A model generated the notes under the pieces. It was not told the origin of the DNA. It saw only the letters and a program-made list of their open reading frames with translations, and ran no database searches. A program made the translations under genes and the position numbers. From a virus, in IMG/VR virus record IMGVR_UViG_3300039191_000190, positions 1-39,414 of that record: a DNA stretch of 39,414 bases; one strand, given 5' to 3'. This document shows, one piece after another, positions 1 through 8,268 of this stretch (its first letter is position 1; every line of letters starts with the position of its first letter).

Positions 1-63
1 TAACAACTTGTTTATGATCCAATGGAAGATAACAACGCTGAATTATCCACCAAAGATTAAATC

Positions 64-92
64 TTGATCATTAACTACTAACCAATTATATT
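64..92 (+). promoter_or_regulatory. candidate sigma70-like promoter ahead of the terminase genes
   Basis: TTGATC at 64-69, a 17-base spacer and TATATT at 87-92. The -10 box ends six bases before the ATG at 99, so the predicted transcript would start at or next to the start codon and be leaderless. The same -10 to ATG distance occurs in two cassette promoters near 35171 and 35999. Read from sequence only; host promoter rules are unknown. Confidence 0.45.
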
Positions 93-98
93 GAATCC

Positions 99-506
99 AT
101 GAAACCACCTAAAGGAGAGACTATCACAGCTAAGCAGCGCTTATGGGTTAAGCATGTGGTAGCTGGGATGTCCGATGTAGTGGCTTACGAGAAGGCGTTC
201 AAATGCACTAGGAAGAACGCTGAAGACAGGGCTTACATAATGAGAACCAAGATCGGAGTAAAGTCGGAGTTGGTGAAGCTACAGGATGCTGCTTGGAATG
301 AACAGGTGGTAAGCATAGCGGAACGGAAGCATATTCTAAGTGAAGGGGCGCGCGGTCAACTAGGTGAGGAGCTTAAAATAATAGACGGAATCAAGGAGCT
401 CAACCGGATGGAAAGAGTCTATTCCGATGTAACCGTGGACATCAGCGTGGTAGGATCTCTGATAGAGCAGATCAGGAATGGAGTTGAACCGAAGGAGGAT
501 GAATAA
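99..506 (+). CDS. terS: terminase small subunit
   Basis: A 135-residue protein. TerS recognises phage DNA and loads it on the large subunit for packaging. The N-terminal stretch 'TAKQRLWVKHVVAGMSDVVA' has the usual layout of terminase small subunits (a 'TpkQ..Fv..yv....a..AY' pattern leading into a helix-turn-helix), and the centre has the expected 'I.eLnRm..vy' helix. It lies directly ahead of terL and first in the morphogenesis cluster, as is usual. The ATG at 99 sits just after a candidate promoter. The call rests on pattern and position; no catalytic residues are expected. Confidence 0.8.
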   Translation: MKPPKGETITAKQRLWVKHVVAGMSDVVAYEKAFKCTRKNAEDRAYIMRTKIGVKSELVKLQDAAWNEQVVSIAERKHILSEGARGQLGEELKIIDGIKELNRMERVYSDVTVDISVVGSLIEQIRNGVEPKEDE

Positions 507-508
507 TC

Positions 509-703
509 ATGGATAAGTATCACGAAACAGGGACTAAGCTCAAGAGCGAGGTGATGGGAGGTAAGAAGACTAAGGTTGAATCGCCATTCACCAAGGAACA
601 GCAGATCATTATTGCTAAATCAAAGCGAACTGGTGATCCTCATAGGTTCTGCCGAGCAGGTGGCGGTAATAATTTTCACTGTGGATGCAAATATGACTCA
701 TGA
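509..703 (+). CDS. hypothetical 64-aa protein between terS and terL
   Basis: Starts two bases after terS and overlaps terL by four bases (ATGA at 700), with GGAGG about 12 bases upstream of its ATG, so it fits the operon. The protein is basic, with a Lys-rich N-terminal half and three cysteines near the C-terminus (C-R-A-G-G-G-N-N-F-H-C-G-C), which might bind a metal. I recognise no family. It could instead be a truncated remnant, since terminase pairs rarely have an intervening gene. Confidence 0.5.
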   Translation: MDKYHETGTKLKSEVMGGKKTKVESPFTKEQQIIIAKSKRTGDPHRFCRAGGGNNFHCGCKYDS

Positions 704-2271
704 AATTCAAGAACACCATACTCAACTGGCGCTGGCGGTTCAGTAATCTTTATTACATTCAGCCAGCAGACATCGGCGCGCCCAAGGTTTTATTCTCTCC
801 CAGGGATGAACAGCTAGAAGTTCTATCGCTGATCTATGATAAAGGATGCAAAAAGTTAGGTATATTGAAAGCCAGGCAACTAGGATTCTCCACACTACTA
901 TCATTGATTAGCTTAGACATGGCTATCTTCAATGGCGGTTTCACTGCAGGGATTGTGGACCAGAACCGCGTGAAGGCTGAAGAGAAGGTGGCGATGGTAA
1001 GATTTGCTTACGAGAATCTTCCTCACGATCTAAAGAATGACATGACTATTTTGATTGATAACAAGGGAGAGCTCAAGTTCTCCATTGGCAATTCTATCGA
1101 GTCGAAGGTTTACGCTGGAGTCAAAGCTCGTGGTGGAACGCATCAACTACTATGGATCTCAGAGTGGGGAGCTATTCAGAAGGATGATCCATCGAGAAGT
1201 GAAGAGATTGCGACTGGTGGTCTACCATCAGCCAAGGAGGGAATCACCATCGTTGAAACTACTTGGAAAGGAGGCAAGACAGGACAGCTATACACGGTCA
1301 TCGTTGAACCTACGCTCAAGATGAGTCTAGAGGATGTCACACTGAAGGATTGGAGAATACTATTTTACCCTTGGTGGCTAGATGAATCTTATCAGTTTGA
1401 AGGTAATGCTAACCAGATCGATCACAGATGTCTCGAGTACTTGGATGAGTTAGAAGAAAAGCATGACATCGATCTAGTGCCATCACAAAAGCTATGGTAT
1501 TTCAAGATAGCTTGGCCTCTCCGGGCGAAGAGGTTTGAAGAATTTCCTTCACGCTTAGGTGAAATATTCCTCTCTCCAGTCGATGGAGCTGTGTATGGTG
1601 AATACTTCGATGATGCGATGGTTGATGGACGAGTGGTAGATTTCCCGAAGGAGCGCCCAGAGTTCTACACGTTCTGGGATTTGGGCAAGGCTGATCTCAC
1701 GACTATCTTGATCATGCAGAGGATCGGCGGTCAAGATAGGTTTTTCGATGGATACATGGGACAAGGTGAAACAATCGGACACTATGCTCATTGGCTTCAA
1801 GAATGGGAGAGAGATAATGATGCGTTCATCGGTGGTCACTTCCTCCCGCATGACGGTGGCTGGGAGAGAATGGGTAAGAGCACAAATAAATCTTATGCCG
1901 ATATGTTGATCGAGGCTGGCCTCCGCTATGTTCAAGTAGTGCCGAGAATACCATTGGTGAGCATAGGGATTGAATACGTGCGCGATAGATTTCAGAGGAT
2001 GGTATTTCACAAGACTAATCTGAGCAGAGTGTATGAATTTGGGAAGGCTAGGATTAATTTCCTTGATGCTTTTCAGCAATATCAGTATAAGCCACTAGAG
2101 AAAGGTGGCACGAGTAGAGAGCCATTACACGACATTAATTCGCATCCGAATGACGCGCTCAGGACCTACGCTGAAGCTGATGAAGCTGGCTTAATTCCTT
2201 CAAGCGGTGGTATGGGAAATCAGGCTAATGAAGGGCAAGGTGTCACGAAGACAGGAATGGATAACTGGTAA
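700..2271 (+). CDS. terL: terminase large subunit (packaging ATPase-nuclease)
   Basis: A 523-residue packaging motor that translocates DNA into the prohead and cuts it. The ATPase half has a Walker A-like loop 'KARQLGFST' at residues 57-65 and a Walker B-like 'LLWISEWG' ending with Glu155. The nuclease half has 'FWDLGKAD' (325-332, acidic Asp327 and Asp332), 'PHDGG' (His384, Asp385) and 'HPNDAL' (482-487, Asp485), matching the three acidic motifs of the RNase H-like TerL nuclease. Length is normal for the family. It overlaps the preceding small gene by four bases. The Walker B has Ser-Glu where Asp-Glu is more usual. Confidence 0.95.
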   Translation: MKFKNTILNWRWRFSNLYYIQPADIGAPKVLFSPRDEQLEVLSLIYDKGCKKLGILKARQLGFSTLLSLISLDMAIFNGGFTAGIVDQNRVKAEEKVAMVRFAYENLPHDLKNDMTILIDNKGELKFSIGNSIESKVYAGVKARGGTHQLLWISEWGAIQKDDPSRSEEIATGGLPSAKEGITIVETTWKGGKTGQLYTVIVEPTLKMSLEDVTLKDWRILFYPWWLDESYQFEGNANQIDHRCLEYLDELEEKHDIDLVPSQKLWYFKIAWPLRAKRFEEFPSRLGEIFLSPVDGAVYGEYFDDAMVDGRVVDFPKERPEFYTFWDLGKADLTTILIMQRIGGQDRFFDGYMGQGETIGHYAHWLQEWERDNDAFIGGHFLPHDGGWERMGKSTNKSYADMLIEAGLRYVQVVPRIPLVSIGIEYVRDRFQRMVFHKTNLSRVYEFGKARINFLDAFQQYQYKPLEKGGTSREPLHDINSHPNDALRTYAEADEAGLIPSSGGMGNQANEGQGVTKTGMDNW

Positions 2272-2278
2272 TAAATCT

Positions 2279-2629
2279 ATGAGCTACTACCACCAAGCAA
2301 TCGCAATGTATGAAGCAATCGGTGAGACTGCCGAGCAATTCAGCATCGATATGGCTTGGCATTGCGTGAATGGCTACGTTTACGCCTCTCCGCTGGGTTT
2401 GGCTATGGCTAGGCCAGTCAGTTCCAAGTGGACTACTGAGCAGATCCTCGACTACACTGAGCAGGGAATTGAGTTGACATCTGACCTAGATTGCTGGCAT
2501 GTTCATATCGTAGTCGGTGACTTAACTCACTTACTTTCACTAATTCCGCACTCTTTACCACTCATTAGTTATGAGAGGAAAGGGAAACTTAAATTCCATC
2601 CATTCAGCAGATTCTATGAAAAGCCCTAA
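2279..2629 (+). CDS. hypothetical 116-aa protein after terL
   Basis: I chose the ATG at 2279, seven bases after the terL stop, over an upstream ATG inside terL at 2207, because it avoids a 65-base overlap. The protein begins MSYYHQAIAMYEAIGE and carries 'AWHCVNGYVYASPLGLAMARPV', followed by an acidic/aromatic stretch ('DLDCWHVHIVVGDL'). The layout, a small protein between terL and portal, is common in T7-like marine podoviruses, but I cannot name the family. No membrane segment or catalytic motif is evident. Confidence 0.6.
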   Translation: MSYYHQAIAMYEAIGETAEQFSIDMAWHCVNGYVYASPLGLAMARPVSSKWTTEQILDYTEQGIELTSDLDCWHVHIVVGDLTHLLSLIPHSLPLISYERKGKLKFHPFSRFYEKP

Positions 2630-2792
2630 ACCACCAGCACCAGCGCCAGCATCACCACCAGTCCAGCAGAGAGGCAGCGAAGCCAATAGAAGCCGAGTTG
2701 ATATGATGCGTAAACAAAAAAGAAAGAAGGGTATGCGATCAACTCTATTGAATAAATCTAATGAACCACCTAAATATCAATTACTAGGCTAA
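2616..2792 (+). CDS. proline-rich small protein next to the portal
   Basis: A 58-residue protein from the ATG at 2616, overlapping the preceding gene by 14 bases. The N-terminus is a Pro/Ala stretch ('KPPAPAPASPP'), followed by a basic segment and 'MRSTLLN', ending in 'LLG'. Small proteins with a Pro-rich start, a basic 'RR..G..STiL' centre and a '.LLG' end sit beside the portal in many podophages; their role is unknown and they may be minor virion proteins. The family resemblance is from memory, not from a search. Confidence 0.6.
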   Translation: MKSPKPPAPAPASPPVQQRGSEANRSRVDMMRKQKRKKGMRSTLLNKSNEPPKYQLLG

Positions 2793-4442
2793 ATGAAAGT
2801 CGAAACCAGAATTAAACGATACGATTCACAGAAGGCTGAGCGTAGCACCTGGGATACTCGATGGCAGAAGCTCAAGGAGTGGTATGCTCCACACCAAGCT
2901 CATGTGACCGAGAAGAGTTATCCAGAAGATAATGCTTACCGGTCAAACCTTCACGATACTAAATCGATTGAGGCGTCGGATATTCTCACGCAAGGGCATA
3001 TCAGTTTTATTATGCCACTCAATGAGCGCTGGTTTTCCTACACTCCTAACGTGAAGCAAGATGAAGGTGATGAGGTAAAGGCATGGTTTTCAGAGTGTTC
3101 AAAGATCGCTTATCTTGAATTACAGGCATCTAATTTCTATCCTACAGCTTATAGCGCGTGCAAGGACCGGACTGAGTGCGGTACTGGTTGCATGTTTGTT
3201 CGTAAAGGTCGCAAGCATAAATTATCTTATGAGTATGTAGAGATTGGCACGTATGTTTTCAGTGAAGATGAAGATGGCAATGCTGACGAGCTTACTAGGT
3301 CGATCATGCTCTCCGCACCTGACGCTGTGAAGCGATGGGGTAAAGAGAAGATGGGACCAAAGGTATTAGATGCTTATGATGCGTTTAATAGTGGTAAGGG
3401 TGAAGGTAAGAAATTTGAGTTCCTTCATATTGTTGAACCAAGGATCGAACGCGATGAGAACAAAATGGATTCTAAGAACCTTCCTTACGCTTCATTCTAC
3501 ATTGGTGTAGAAGATAAGATCGAGATTGAGGAAAGTGGATTTGAAGAATTTCCTTACTTGGTGACAAGATTCCAACGATGGGGATCAGCTATTTGGGGAT
3601 TCACGCCGGCTTACAATGCTCTACCGAATGTTCTATCAGTCAACTGGCTGAAGAAACTGGTCAAGCTTATAGGTGAGGTGGCTGCGAATCCTAGATTACT
3701 AGCACTAGCTGGGGAGAAGACTAACATCGATCTCACACCTGGCGGGACAACTTACGTTTCAAGACAGGCAGTCCAAGCTGGATTACCTAAAGAATGGGGA
3801 ACAGCAGGAGATTTTCAAGCTGCTCAGTATCTTATCGAGCAGGACCATGAGCAGATCGAGCGATTCTTTCACACGAATCTCTTCAGAATGTTTGCTGATC
3901 TTGATCGTGACATGACAGCCACAGAGATTTCAGCGCGTGAACGTGAGAAGCTATTGCTTTTTGCACCTACGTTCGTTCAGTTTGCATTTGATCAAGCTCC
4001 GATGATGACTCGCATGTTCAATATTTTGGCGCGTGATGGTGCTTTTCCAGAACCTCCTGAGAGCATGGTTGATGAAGAAGGAAACGCATACGTTGAAACT
4101 CCTAATGTTAGTTACCAATCTAAGGTAGCGCTTGCTTTGAATGGTCTAAACAATGAATCATTTGATCGTGTTATGCCTAAAGCTATGGCACTAGCTGAAA
4201 TAGTTCCATCAGTAATTGATAACTTTGATACTGATGAGATCATCAGAACCCTAGCCAGAAATCAAGGGATGCCTGAAAAGTGGTTGACGAAGATGGATGA
4301 AATGCTTAAAAGTCGTGAAGAACAGATGGCGGCACAACAACAACAAATGCAAATGGAACAGATGGAGCAAGCTGCTGGAGCATTAGGCAAAGCTGGTGGA
4401 GCTCAAGGAGTTGAACAGATAGCTGGGATGGTAGAAGAATAA
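2793..4442 (+). CDS. portal protein (T7-type head-tail connector)
   Basis: A 549-residue portal that forms the dodecameric ring through which DNA enters and leaves the head. The N-terminus 'RSTWDTRWQKLKEWYAPHQA' is the standard opening of T7-type head-to-tail connecting proteins, and 'MTATEISAREREKLLLFAP' (around residues 370-390) matches their conserved 'TAtEv..r..E....' helix. The C-terminal 40 residues are Gln/Met-rich and probably flexible. It begins right after the Pro-rich gene stop and its last base is shared with the next ATG (TAATG), so expression is coupled. Confidence 0.92.
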   Translation: MKVETRIKRYDSQKAERSTWDTRWQKLKEWYAPHQAHVTEKSYPEDNAYRSNLHDTKSIEASDILTQGHISFIMPLNERWFSYTPNVKQDEGDEVKAWFSECSKIAYLELQASNFYPTAYSACKDRTECGTGCMFVRKGRKHKLSYEYVEIGTYVFSEDEDGNADELTRSIMLSAPDAVKRWGKEKMGPKVLDAYDAFNSGKGEGKKFEFLHIVEPRIERDENKMDSKNLPYASFYIGVEDKIEIEESGFEEFPYLVTRFQRWGSAIWGFTPAYNALPNVLSVNWLKKLVKLIGEVAANPRLLALAGEKTNIDLTPGGTTYVSRQAVQAGLPKEWGTAGDFQAAQYLIEQDHEQIERFFHTNLFRMFADLDRDMTATEISAREREKLLLFAPTFVQFAFDQAPMMTRMFNILARDGAFPEPPESMVDEEGNAYVETPNVSYQSKVALALNGLNNESFDRVMPKAMALAEIVPSVIDNFDTDEIIRTLARNQGMPEKWLTKMDEMLKSREEQMAAQQQQMQMEQMEQAAGALGKAGGAQGVEQIAGMVEE

Positions 4443-4729
4443 TGACTGAAAAAGAAGAGATCCAGAAGGTTACATGCGCTGCTCAAAGGCTGAGTGTGAA
4501 TGAAGACTTCATCCTTGTGATCGAGAGACTTCGTGAGGTGTTCAAGGTCGATGATCCGAGTGCTATCATTGCTAGTTTCGAGACTAATCAAACTATGTTC
4601 TACGATGGGCATAAGGCAGTATTTAGGTATTTAGAAAAGGTGATCAATGGTGTTTACCTGGATGAAGTATCACACGAAGACCAGCCTGGAGAGAAAGAGA
4701 AATTCTACTCTAAGCATCAAATAAAATAA
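4442..4729 (+). CDS. Bbp19-like small structural protein
   Basis: A 95-residue protein coupled to the portal through TAATG. The segment 'TNQTMFYDGHKAVFRYLEKV' resembles the C-terminal signature of the Bbp19 family ('gns.tfFneG.r.vgl.il'), small proteins found beside the portal in BPP-1-like and T7-like phages. The N-terminal part 'FILVIERLREVFKVDDPSAI' could be a degraded version of that family's start. Function in the family is not established, though it is presumed virion-associated. Family assignment is tentative. Confidence 0.5.
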   Translation: MTEKEEIQKVTCAAQRLSVNEDFILVIERLREVFKVDDPSAIIASFETNQTMFYDGHKAVFRYLEKVINGVYLDEVSHEDQPGEKEKFYSKHQIK

Positions 4730-4733
4730 GACT

Positions 4734-5165
4734 ATGAGCAAACAAACTGAACCAGCGAAAGACCCAAACATCGGTACATGGACACCGGCTTGGGCGAAGT
4801 GGGCGATGGAGACTAAGACAGATGTCGAGTTTCTAGCACTCTATAAGATGACTAAGGCTGATGGCCGCGCACTCTATCCAAAGGAATTTGGAGTAACCGA
4901 ATCTAAACCAGTGGCCGGTAAGGTCGAACCAATCAAATCAAATGAGTCAAATAAAGTCAAAGCAGATGCTACACCTGAGAAATCTAGCGGTCAAAGCGCA
5001 CCAGATGCAGAAGGACTTAGCGACCCTAAGCCAGAGGCGGAAGCACTTGAATCAGTATCAAGCAAGCAAGCTGAAACCGATCTAAAGGAAATGCACCACA
5101 AGACATTCTCTAGCAAATACGGAATGACCAAGAAGGAGTATAAATCTAAAGGAGGGCTAATCTAA
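4734..5165 (+). CDS. hypothetical 143-aa low-complexity protein
   Basis: Acidic and lysine-rich, mostly disordered by composition, with a folded-looking start ('TWTPAWAKWAMETKTDVEFL') and a short end ('FSSKYGMTKKEYKSKGGLI'). The middle is Ser/Glu/Lys/Pro-rich. It lies between the Bbp19-like gene and the scaffold and abuts the scaffold start. A role in head assembly is inferred from position only. Confidence 0.65.
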   Translation: MSKQTEPAKDPNIGTWTPAWAKWAMETKTDVEFLALYKMTKADGRALYPKEFGVTESKPVAGKVEPIKSNESNKVKADATPEKSSGQSAPDAEGLSDPKPEAEALESVSSKQAETDLKEMHHKTFSSKYGMTKKEYKSKGGLI

Positions 5166-6044
5166 ATGAGCGGTCAACTATTAGGTAATGAACCTGCGCC
5201 AGATCCAAACGTTCCAGATCCAGGGGGCGCACCAGATCCAAGCGCTGTAGCACCAGCGATGTTTGGTGATGACGGTAATTTTAATCCAGAGTATCTAAGC
5301 CATGGCGAACTAGCTGAGCATAAAGAACAGCTTAGCAAGTTCAAGACAGTCGGAGCTCTCGCTAAAAGCTATGCTCATTTGGAGAAATCCAAGGGTATGC
5401 CGAAACTAGCGGAGAATGCTTCTGAAGCTGATAAACTGGATTACGAGACAAAGCTCAATAGCTATCGTGAAAACCAAGGTGTTCCAAAGGATCACACTGG
5501 TTACGATCTCAAGCTACCAGAAGAAATGCCAGAAGGTGTGGAAATGCCAGAGGGCGCGGTTGAGAAGTATCAGCAACTCGCTCATAAACTTGGTCTTGCT
5601 CCTGACACTGCCCAGCAGTTGATGGATGAGCATATTGGAATCATCAGTGAAGATAACGCTTTAATGGCTACTCAGATGGAGGAATCCAAAGAGAAAGCGG
5701 TCACTGATCTAAAGGGTAAGTGGGGTCAGAAGTTTGATGGTAATCTTGAACAGGCTCAAAACGCTCTCAACTCCTTATCAGGTGACACAGGCATATCTGA
5801 AGAGGATCTAGCACCACTCATGCATAATACGGCTTTCATCGAGCTCATGCAGTCAGTAGGTAGCAAGATGGGTGAAGGTAACTTCGTGAAGAATGGAGGA
5901 GGACCACCGGTTCAAGGTGGTAAAGCTGAAGCGCTCAAGGTAATGAATGACTCTGAGCATCCCGATCACGCTGCTTTTAATAATCCAAATGATCCGCGAC
6001 ATCATGAAATCATGGAGCGCGTAGCTGTAGGATTGAAGAGATAA
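5166..6044 (+). CDS. scaffolding / capsid assembly protein
   Basis: A 292-residue acidic protein with a disordered Pro/Asp-rich start, a helical middle ('FKTVGALAKSYAHLEK', then 'VPKDHTGYDLKLPEEMPEG') and a basic C-terminal tail. The 'l.kSy..lek..g.' and 'vP.d..gYdl..P.e' patterns are typical of scaffold proteins of T7-like and related phages, which template the prohead and then leave it. An AAGGAGGGC sequence lies upstream of the ATG. A strong terminator follows, separating it from the capsid gene. Confidence 0.78.
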   Translation: MSGQLLGNEPAPDPNVPDPGGAPDPSAVAPAMFGDDGNFNPEYLSHGELAEHKEQLSKFKTVGALAKSYAHLEKSKGMPKLAENASEADKLDYETKLNSYRENQGVPKDHTGYDLKLPEEMPEGVEMPEGAVEKYQQLAHKLGLAPDTAQQLMDEHIGIISEDNALMATQMEESKEKAVTDLKGKWGQKFDGNLEQAQNALNSLSGDTGISEEDLAPLMHNTAFIELMQSVGSKMGEGNFVKNGGGPPVQGGKAEALKVMNDSEHPDHAAFNNPNDPRHHEIMERVAVGLKR

Positions 6045-6066
6045 TTTGATACGTGTAGTATTGTTT

Positions 6067-6108
6067 AGGCCTACTCTGGTTTTTGTGTTCTCCAGGGTAG
6101 GCTTTTTT
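6067..6108 (+). terminator. intrinsic terminator after the scaffold gene
   Basis: Stem 6069-6079 pairs with 6092-6102 (11 pairs, one of them G-U) around a 12-base loop, followed by six T. This ends the packaging operon and lets the capsid gene be transcribed separately. Confidence 0.85.
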
Positions 6109-6125
6109 CATCATAAAGATTTAGG

Positions 6126-6154
6126 TTGACGTATTTTAAACTTAGTGGTATTTC
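6126..6154 (+). promoter_or_regulatory. candidate promoter for the capsid operon
   Basis: TTGACG at 6126-6131, a 17-base spacer and TATTTC at 6149-6154. The gap between the terminator and the capsid ATG is 285 bases with no gene. It holds this promoter, a small hairpin (CGGT-AAC-ACCG near 6214-6224) and a long A-rich leader. The preceding motif 'AGATTTA..TTGAC' is also seen at 31806. The -10 box is imperfect. Confidence 0.4.
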
Positions 6155-6329
6155 TTAAATTGTAGTTAGAACTGGACAATCACTTTTGTGACCTAGAATC
6201 TCTAATAACTGATGCGGTAACACCGTAGGCTATGACCCTTTGTTTGAAGGATAATCGAAATGCTGATCCATATCCGATCACTTTCGATACAATATTGGAA
6301 GAAATCACCAATTATAACAAACAAATATC

Positions 6330-7271
6330 ATGGCAGACTTCGCAAACTTCAGTGAGTTGGTAGATCATTACCAACCACTACTAGCTGAGCAATGGCATAC
6401 CGTCGCTCAACAATCATCCAATAGACTCGCTCAATACGTTTCTATTAAACCACTCACAGGTGAATCGACTCACATCGATCAGATCCTACCAGTGGAAATG
6501 CAACCTAAGACTGGGCGCATGGCTCCCACTGTTCTAGGTGAAATGGACTACAACAAAAGAATCGTTTACGCTCAGGAGTTTGAACTCCCTAAAGGCTTTG
6601 ACGAATTTGATGCAAGTAAGTTCACCAAGCAAACACTTCCTATCATGGCAACAATGAACGAGTTTAAAAACGCTCATGCCCGCCAGTCAGAGAAGATCAT
6701 CATTGAAGCGATTCAAGGAACAGCTTATGAAGGCGCAAAGGCAGTAACAGCCGTTGAACTTCCTAGCGAGCAAGTTATTGCTCTAGACTTCAAGTATGGT
6801 GGTTCTGGTTCAGATATTGGACTCACTTACGATAAGGTAGCTCGTCTTCGTAGACTTGCTATGCAAAATGAAATCTACGGCCAAGATGTCGAGGATGGAT
6901 CTGACGTTCTTTGCATGGCTGTTTCAGCATCATGCCTAGAAGATCTCTTCCAGGACGCTAAAGCTAACAATACTGACTACGTGACCGCTATTGGTCAACT
7001 CAAGGACGGTCTTGTAGATAAGTTCCTCGGAATCCACTTCGTTCGCACTGAACAACTAACTAAGAGAACAGTAGGCGGTATAAACATCGTTGATTCTCTC
7101 GCTTGGGTTCGCTCAAGAGTTTGTTTCGGACATCGTGACAACTACAATGTTGATCTTTGTCAGCGTAAGGATCTATCTAATGCGACTCAAATCCGCGCTA
7201 CCGCAGCAATGGGTGGCTCAAGACTCGAAGAAGCCGGTGTATGGAAACTTCCATGCAAAGTTTCTTCATAA
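6330..7271 (+). CDS. major capsid protein
   Basis: A 313-residue protein, the main head subunit, called from size, composition and position (scaffold, then capsid, each with its own transcription signals). Features typical of podovirus capsids of this size: N-terminal helix 'FANFSELVDHYQPLLAEQWH', central 'MNEFKNAHARQSEKIIIEAI' and the C-terminal 'RATAAMGGSRLEEAGVWKLPC'. It has its own terminator-promoter boundary, consistent with high expression. No HK97-type protease is present nearby, so no processing is predicted. Confidence 0.85.
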   Translation: MADFANFSELVDHYQPLLAEQWHTVAQQSSNRLAQYVSIKPLTGESTHIDQILPVEMQPKTGRMAPTVLGEMDYNKRIVYAQEFELPKGFDEFDASKFTKQTLPIMATMNEFKNAHARQSEKIIIEAIQGTAYEGAKAVTAVELPSEQVIALDFKYGGSGSDIGLTYDKVARLRRLAMQNEIYGQDVEDGSDVLCMAVSASCLEDLFQDAKANNTDYVTAIGQLKDGLVDKFLGIHFVRTEQLTKRTVGGINIVDSLAWVRSRVCFGHRDNYNVDLCQRKDLSNATQIRATAAMGGSRLEEAGVWKLPCKVSS

Positions 7272-7303
7272 CCTAAACCTTAACTAAATAGAATATAACC
7301 ATT

Positions 7304-7780
7304 ATGGCTAATCTAACACCAGCAGTTATCAAAGCGTTCTTCGACACTTATTCCGATAAGGGTCAAGAGCAAGTTGATTCACTAACCAACAGCGCTAAGC
7401 GCGGTAAAGCAGATCAAGGCAATGTGCTTACACTAAAAGCAACATACGCCTATCCAGCATCAGGACTAGCTGAGGACGACTATATCGGACTCATCCAAGT
7501 TCCAGCCGGAGCAGACGTTCTATGGAGCGAGATCGCAGTCTTAGCAGATGCCGATTGTAATGCCGATGCAGCAGGAGAAATTGGCTTCCTAGTCAACTCT
7601 ACTGGAGCATTCGTAAAGGCAGCTACGCTAGTGAAGACCGAGGCATTTGTTTCATCCATCGTCCCAGCGACTAATGCTGTGCCAGTTGATGAAGTTCAAT
7701 GGCTCGCGTTTAAAGCGAAAGGCGACATGCCAACAGACGGAATCATCACATTCCTAGTCCCTTACCTAGCGACTAACTAA
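7304..7780 (+). CDS. probable head decoration / minor capsid protein
   Basis: A 158-residue protein immediately after the capsid and before a terminator, so co-expressed with it. The predicted fold is beta-rich and Ala/Val-rich ('ASGLAEDDYIGLIQVPAGADVLWSEIAVLADADCNADAAG' region, split here by description only), a style seen in small jelly-roll head or fibre-base proteins of podophages. I cannot name the family. An internal virion or decoration role is inferred from position and composition. Confidence 0.6.
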   Translation: MANLTPAVIKAFFDTYSDKGQEQVDSLTNSAKRGKADQGNVLTLKATYAYPASGLAEDDYIGLIQVPAGADVLWSEIAVLADADCNADAAGEIGFLVNSTGAFVKAATLVKTEAFVSSIVPATNAVPVDEVQWLAFKAKGDMPTDGIITFLVPYLATN

Positions 7781-7788
7781 AGATCATT

Positions 7789-7831
7789 AAGCCAGCATCT
7801 TCTTCATTGGGGGTGCTGGCTTTATCTTTTT
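7789..7831 (+). terminator. intrinsic terminator after the capsid operon
   Basis: Stem 7789-7799 pairs with 7812-7822 (AAGCCAGCA with TGCTGGCTT, extended by a G-U and a G-C pair), followed by TATC and a T run. The A-rich leader of the next gene follows at once. Confidence 0.85.
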
Positions 7832-7859
7832 TTATCATAACCATCCAAATCTAAATATT

Positions 7860-8267
7860 ATGTCAGATACATTATTTGAAACTTTACAAGCGAAAGCGAT
7901 TGCTGGGACGTTGACACCAGAAGAGGCCAACATTAACAGCCTGCAACTAACATCGGTCCAGAAGGATTTTCTACATGATTCTCTTTTAAGCAGATCAGGT
8001 AGTAATTGGGGTGGTTCTACTACTATACCAACACCACAAGCAGGTGTATTTATTACGGTTGACGAAACCACCACTATCCCAGCAGCGATAGAGTGGACAG
8101 CGGAAGTCATAGAGGGAACAGGCACGTTCGCAGAAGGAGATAACACAATCAAACTTTATGAGACAGCATTTCAGAGCCCAAGAGTGGACGGTCAAGCCCA
8201 TCCGGCTATTACTCTCACACTCACTGGCACGGCAAAGGCGAGACTTAACTACACACCATTAGCTTAA
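7860..8267 (+). CDS. hypothetical structural protein, 135 aa
   Basis: The first 45 residues are helical ('TLFETLQAKAIAGTLTPEE') and the rest is a Thr/Val-rich beta-type domain ending in 'TLTGTAKARLNYTPLA'. An N-terminal helix followed by a beta domain suggests a virion-attached, fibre-like component. It heads a run of fibre-like genes, is one base from the next gene and follows a terminator, so it needs its own promoter or readthrough. No family recognised. Confidence 0.6.
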   Translation: MSDTLFETLQAKAIAGTLTPEEANINSLQLTSVQKDFLHDSLLSRSGSNWGGSTTIPTPQAGVFITVDETTTIPAAIEWTAEVIEGTGTFAEGDNTIKLYETAFQSPRVDGQAHPAITLTLTGTAKARLNYTPLA

Positions 8268-8268
8268 T

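Noticed and set aside
4-57. Short open frame at the window start (ending ...ELSTKD)
   Set aside because: It is preceded by an in-frame stop at 1-3 and has an ATG only at 22, giving 12 residues with no support.
1555-2079. 174-residue open frame on the minus strand inside terL, and similar minus-strand frames elsewhere
   Set aside because: They lie wholly inside well-supported + strand genes, have no start signals and carry composition expected of antisense frames of AT-rich genes.
2207-2278. Upstream ATG in frame with the gene after terL
   Set aside because: It would overlap terL by 65 bases, and the ATG at 2279 lies seven bases after the terL stop.
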